From assembly GCA_020740775.1 (NCBI GenBank), contig JAHEWK010000006.1, positions 3,038,001 to 3,102,000 of the forward strand: a stretch of DNA of 64,000 nucleotides. The letters run 5' to 3'. Both the position numbers and the translations under genes were made by a program. The number at the start of each line of letters is the position of its first letter. Position 1 is the stretch's first letter. Under the pieces are notes generated by a model, which was given only the letters and a program-made list of their open reading frames with translations, made no database searches and was not told the origin of the DNA. This stretch comes from Ilyonectria destructans. Lineage: Eukaryota; Ascomycota; Sordariomycetes; Hypocreales; Nectriaceae. Shown here in pieces: positions 61,117 to 64,000 of the stretch.

Positions 61117-63975
61117 TCAGTCCGCGATAGCGCTCTCATCGGCCGGCTGTGACTCCGGGCTCTTGATGCCCGCTGGAACGGTAATGTTGGCCCGCGCCTT
61201 GTGCTGTGCTTCTGCAAACCGCTCCCAATGCTCTGGGTCGCTCTCCTCCATGTTTCTCCACGCAAGGTCGCCGTGCTCCTTAAAAGCTCGCACGGCGCCT
61301 TTCTCCTTCACCTTCTCCAAGAGTTCTCCACCAACATCCTCGGCCAGCTCAAAGAGCATTCGGACGTGCTTTGGATCCGATCCAATGTCGTCAATCGTGT
61401 TGAGCAAATCGATTTGCTCCTGCTTGAAAAAGCCCACCCGGAACCGGTGACCGGCACGCAAAATCCGTCCTTCTTCCTCGTCGAGCGTCTTAGACAGTAG
61501 CATCGAGTTCGATCTTGACAGTGGCTTAGCCACATTGAGTTCAGACTCGTCCTCGTTGTCTGACAGTGCCATACTCGGATCCTCCACCGGGGGCACCGCT
61601 ATGGGAAGCTCCTCCACCCTTCCTTTAACAGCCGCAAGCACAGGCGGTTCGTGCACCGGCTCTCGTGTATCCGGGTACTCGTCTTCGAAGCGCTTGATAA
61701 TACCCTGCAGCGTGTCGTCCAGGAACATAAGTTTGCGCAGGTTTTGCTCGTCCCCGGGGTTGGCCCTGGCCTTGTTCAGCGCCGGCTGCAGTCGCAGGCG
61801 AATCTTGCGAGCACCCGCCAGGAGATGCTTCGACATGTCTTTCGCCTTTCCTCCAGTCGTCAGTGTGGCTCCTTGACTAGCCACGCCATTCTCCACGTCT
61901 CGGATAAACTCGCCCGACTGCCTGCGAGACTCATCGCCGCGATTCTTCAAACAACACGTCAGAGCTTTGACTACTCCAGTACCCCCAATCACATAATCCT
62001 CGTCTGGCGCAGTGCTTGCGTCATCAGGCAACTCATCATCGTCCAAGACATCATGGCCAACCAGGTGAGCGAGGACGTCGGGGTAAGGTGGCGACCTGGA
62101 CTCCAATCCGTCGACGTGGTTTTCTGCCAGTGCAGCAGCAACAGCAGCGCTCACATCGGCGTCTTGAATGCGTTCCATATTGCGCAGACAGTACGCCACA
62201 ACTTGTTTGGCCATGGCTTTGACAATCTCGCCGGACCGATCACCAGGGACTTCAATGTCCACACAGATCAGGCTCTTGGACACACGTGCGGCTGCGAGAA
62301 GAGACGCGTACAAGGCACAGGCTTCCTCCTGGGCTTCCTCCGTCCGCGCATTAGCCAGCTTCATCAACTCATCGTTTCCAAGGAGGTTGATGTGGGCGAG
62401 TTGGTGGACCTCAGGGAGGACCTCAACCAGCGCGATCGCTTGTTCTGACGTCATCTCAACACTTTCAAGATGTATTCGCTTCAAAGCAGCCATCTTCGGC
62501 AGGTATCTGGAAATTGTCAGCACGGAATCCTTTCGGGTGGGGGTTGATATAAAGACGTACCTCCTCAGCAGACCAACTGCGCTCGGGGTGGACCGGAAAA
62601 GTGCCGTATTCTGTGATAGATCGATAAACCGGAAGTTCTTGAGCTTGACAAGTGTTGGTAAGATTTTGCAGAGTGACGAAGGTGTCAGGTTGCAGCCAGC
62701 CAGGCCCATCGCCCACAATGACGAATCCTCCTGAATTGCCGAGGCCAGGGCCTCCATATGACCCCCGAGATCGTTGCCATTTAAATCGAGGCCCTCGCAC
62801 TTGCCGGCAGCAATATATTTTACCACGTGCTGTACGCCTTCATCGTCGATTTGGTTGTGTGCGAGACCCAGCCTGCCCACGCCACACTTTATTAGTCCAT
62901 CGATGATAGCACCCAGTTGCTCCATGGTCGGTCCCGTCTCGCCGAGATTAACCAGTTCAAGCGTCGATCCTCCTAGTCGTTCCCCGAGGGCCTTAGAAAA
63001 GATATCTGAGATGCCACGCGGTATTTGGACTCCATTGGGGAGTGCGCCGTTCTGCTTAACTTGTGATTGACGGGGGAATTGAATCTGGGAAACGTCGAGA
63101 AACTTGAGGGATCGGCATAAGTAAATGAAAAGGGACAGGTGCTTCCATCCATCGGGGCCAAGCTTGTTGTTCTTGAGCACCAATCGCTCCACCACGCTGG
63201 CATATTCCTCATCCTCATGCTTGGGCTTGCGTCTCTTTGAGGGGGGCCGTTTTGCTGCTAGGAGTCCAGCCAAGATTACCCGCAATCCCTCGTCGGTCAG
63301 GCCAATGTTTTCCAGAAGAACTTCTCTTACGGGAACAACGGCGAGATAATCACCCAAGGTGACGAGATCGGGCAGCTGCAGCCAGTAGTCGGTCAAATCC
63401 AACTTGTTTACCATACCAGTCGAAGAAGAATAATTGGCCGTAGCGGTGAGCTGCTCGGTGATCTTCTTAAGTATCGGCGTTTCGCGCAGCTGGCAACACC
63501 TTCGATAGATTCGTACTGGGTTCGTGGTTGGATAAGATGTCGTCTTTGGAGTAGAAGCGCCTGGGGGCGTGTGGCACGACGAGTCACTGCTGTCGTAATA
63601 GATCTCCATCGGGATAGAACCGTTAGCCTCGGCGAGCTTGCGCTTCTTTTCTTTCCTAGCTTTGCGCTCCTCCTCGCTCTTCTTTTTCTTCTCCTTCTTT
63701 TTTGTGCTGTCCTTTTCTGCGGCTGGGGCTGGGGTTGCAGTGCCGTTTGTACTCGGGTCCTTGCTCGGGGGAGCGATGTCGAGCCCATTCTTCTCAAGTT
63801 CCTTTGGTAGAGATTCGCCATTGCTCTGAATTGCGTCCTTCGTCTCTTTCTCGTCCTCAGCAGGTTTGGGGTTTTTGAGGGCATCGCCTTCACCCTTTTC
63901 CGTCATTTTCTTCTTCTGGGTTATGTCAATTGGCTTCGGGGGATGTGCGGTGTCGACTTCGCCATATTTGGGCAT
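61117..63975 (-). CDS. large leucine-rich-repeat protein, PPP1R37-like
   Basis: Two exons (62561-63975 and 61117-62506) give 934 residues if the start is at 63975. The 54-base intron has GTACGT and TTTCCAG ends and splices GLLRR-YLPKM in phase. The N-terminal 140 residues are charged, with a Lys/Glu coiled coil (KKKEKKKKSEEERKARKEKK). A conserved block (PMEIYYDSSDSS, then NPVRIYRRCCQLRETPILKK) leads into leucine-rich repeats of the ribonuclease-inhibitor type from about 190 to 600 (RLVLKNNKLGPDGWKHL, RLGLAHNQIDDEGVQHV, GLDLNGNDLGGH). The last 300 residues are helical and acidic. The layout resembles PPP1R37/LRRC68 proteins, but no PP1-docking motif was identified, so function is open. The frame stays open upstream of the start to the window edge, with a TGTAG that could be a splice acceptor; the true N terminus may lie outside. 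Confidence 0.82.
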   Translation of the reverse strand: MPKYGEVDTAHPPKPIDITQKKKMTEKGEGDALKNPKPAEDEKETKDAIQSNGESLPKELEKNGLDIAPPSKDPSTNGTATPAPAAEKDSTKKKEKKKKSEEERKARKEKKRKLAEANGSIPMEIYYDSSDSSCHTPPGASTPKTTSYPTTNPVRIYRRCCQLRETPILKKITEQLTATANYSSSTGMVNKLDLTDYWLQLPDLVTLGDYLAVVPVREVLLENIGLTDEGLRVILAGLLAAKRPPSKRRKPKHEDEEYASVVERLVLKNNKLGPDGWKHLSLFIYLCRSLKFLDVSQIQFPRQSQVKQNGALPNGVQIPRGISDIFSKALGERLGGSTLELVNLGETGPTMEQLGAIIDGLIKCGVGRLGLAHNQIDDEGVQHVVKYIAAGKCEGLDLNGNDLGGHMEALASAIQEDSSLWAMGLAGCNLTPSSLCKILPTLVKLKNFRFIDLSQNTALFRSTPSAVGLLRRYVFISTPTRKDSVLTISRYLPKMAALKRIHLESVEMTSEQAIALVEVLPEVHQLAHINLLGNDELMKLANARTEEAQEEACALYASLLAAARVSKSLICVDIEVPGDRSGEIVKAMAKQVVAYCLRNMERIQDADVSAAVAAALAENHVDGLESRSPPYPDVLAHLVGHDVLDDDELPDDASTAPDEDYVIGGTGVVKALTCCLKNRGDESRRQSGEFIRDVENGVASQGATLTTGGKAKDMSKHLLAGARKIRLRLQPALNKARANPGDEQNLRKLMFLDDTLQGIIKRFEDEYPDTREPVHEPPVLAAVKGRVEELPIAVPPVEDPSMALSDNEDESELNVAKPLSRSNSMLLSKTLDEEEGRILRAGHRFRVGFFKQEQIDLLNTIDDIGSDPKHVRMLFELAEDVGGELLEKVKEKGAVRAFKEHGDLAWRNMEESDPEHWERFAEAQHKARANITVPAGIKSPESQPADESAIAD

Positions 63976-64000
63976 TGGCGCGATCTCAACGTCTACACAA

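Overview
The window is a gene-dense but generously spaced piece of a nuclear chromosome from a filamentous ascomycete (Pezizomycotina, most likely a Sordariomycete). The reasons are many short introns (about 48 to 210 bp, with GTAAGT/GTACGT-type donors and CTAAC/CTGAC-like branch points), single-gene transcription units on both strands, pyrimidine-rich 5' leaders, and protein families in their filamentous-fungal form (GT90/CAP10, DUF6536, CBM1-PL3 pectate lyase, C2H2 plus fungal_trans regulator, two-C2 PSD2). The species cannot be fixed from sequence reading alone. Transposons, rRNA, tRNA or CRISPR were not recognised.

Left part (1-15.7 kb): the 3' end of eIF3i (+) faces an ISWI remodeller ATPase (-). 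Divergent from it is a small intronless gene that I read as a fungal relative of the animal stress factor HAPSTR1/C16orf72. Next come a nuclear poly(A)-binding protein, the NEDD4-type ubiquitin ligase Rsp5 after 3.3 kb of non-coding DNA, and the PSST/NDUFS7 subunit of complex I on the opposite strand.

Middle part (15.7-34.2 kb): 4.3 kb without a recognisable gene precede an intronless GT90 glycosyltransferase. Then come the Rab GAP Gyp1 (-), the two-RRM cleavage factor Hrp1 (+) with a 1.19 kb intron, a secreted pectate lyase with a cellulose-binding module (-), and choline-phosphate cytidylyltransferase Pct1 (+).

Right part (34.2-64 kb): 6 kb without a recognisable gene lead to a C2H2/fungal_trans transcription factor. 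It is followed by Psd2-type phosphatidylserine decarboxylase, a candidate 72-residue protein, a DUF6536 multi-pass membrane protein and a long leucine-rich-repeat protein that runs close to the right edge.

Most genes are unrelated housekeeping functions. The one functional theme is phospholipid synthesis: Pct1 (CDP-choline route) and Psd2 (PS to PE) lie about 13 kb apart on the same strand with a transcription factor between them. No secondary-metabolite cluster or defence island is visible. The best candidates for new biology are the HAPSTR1-like protein, the 72-residue protein, the stop-free 54 bp intron of the LRR gene, the long Hrp1 intron, the modular pectate lyase with an inverted repeat in its promoter, and the very long non-coding stretches before the GT90 and transcription-factor genes.
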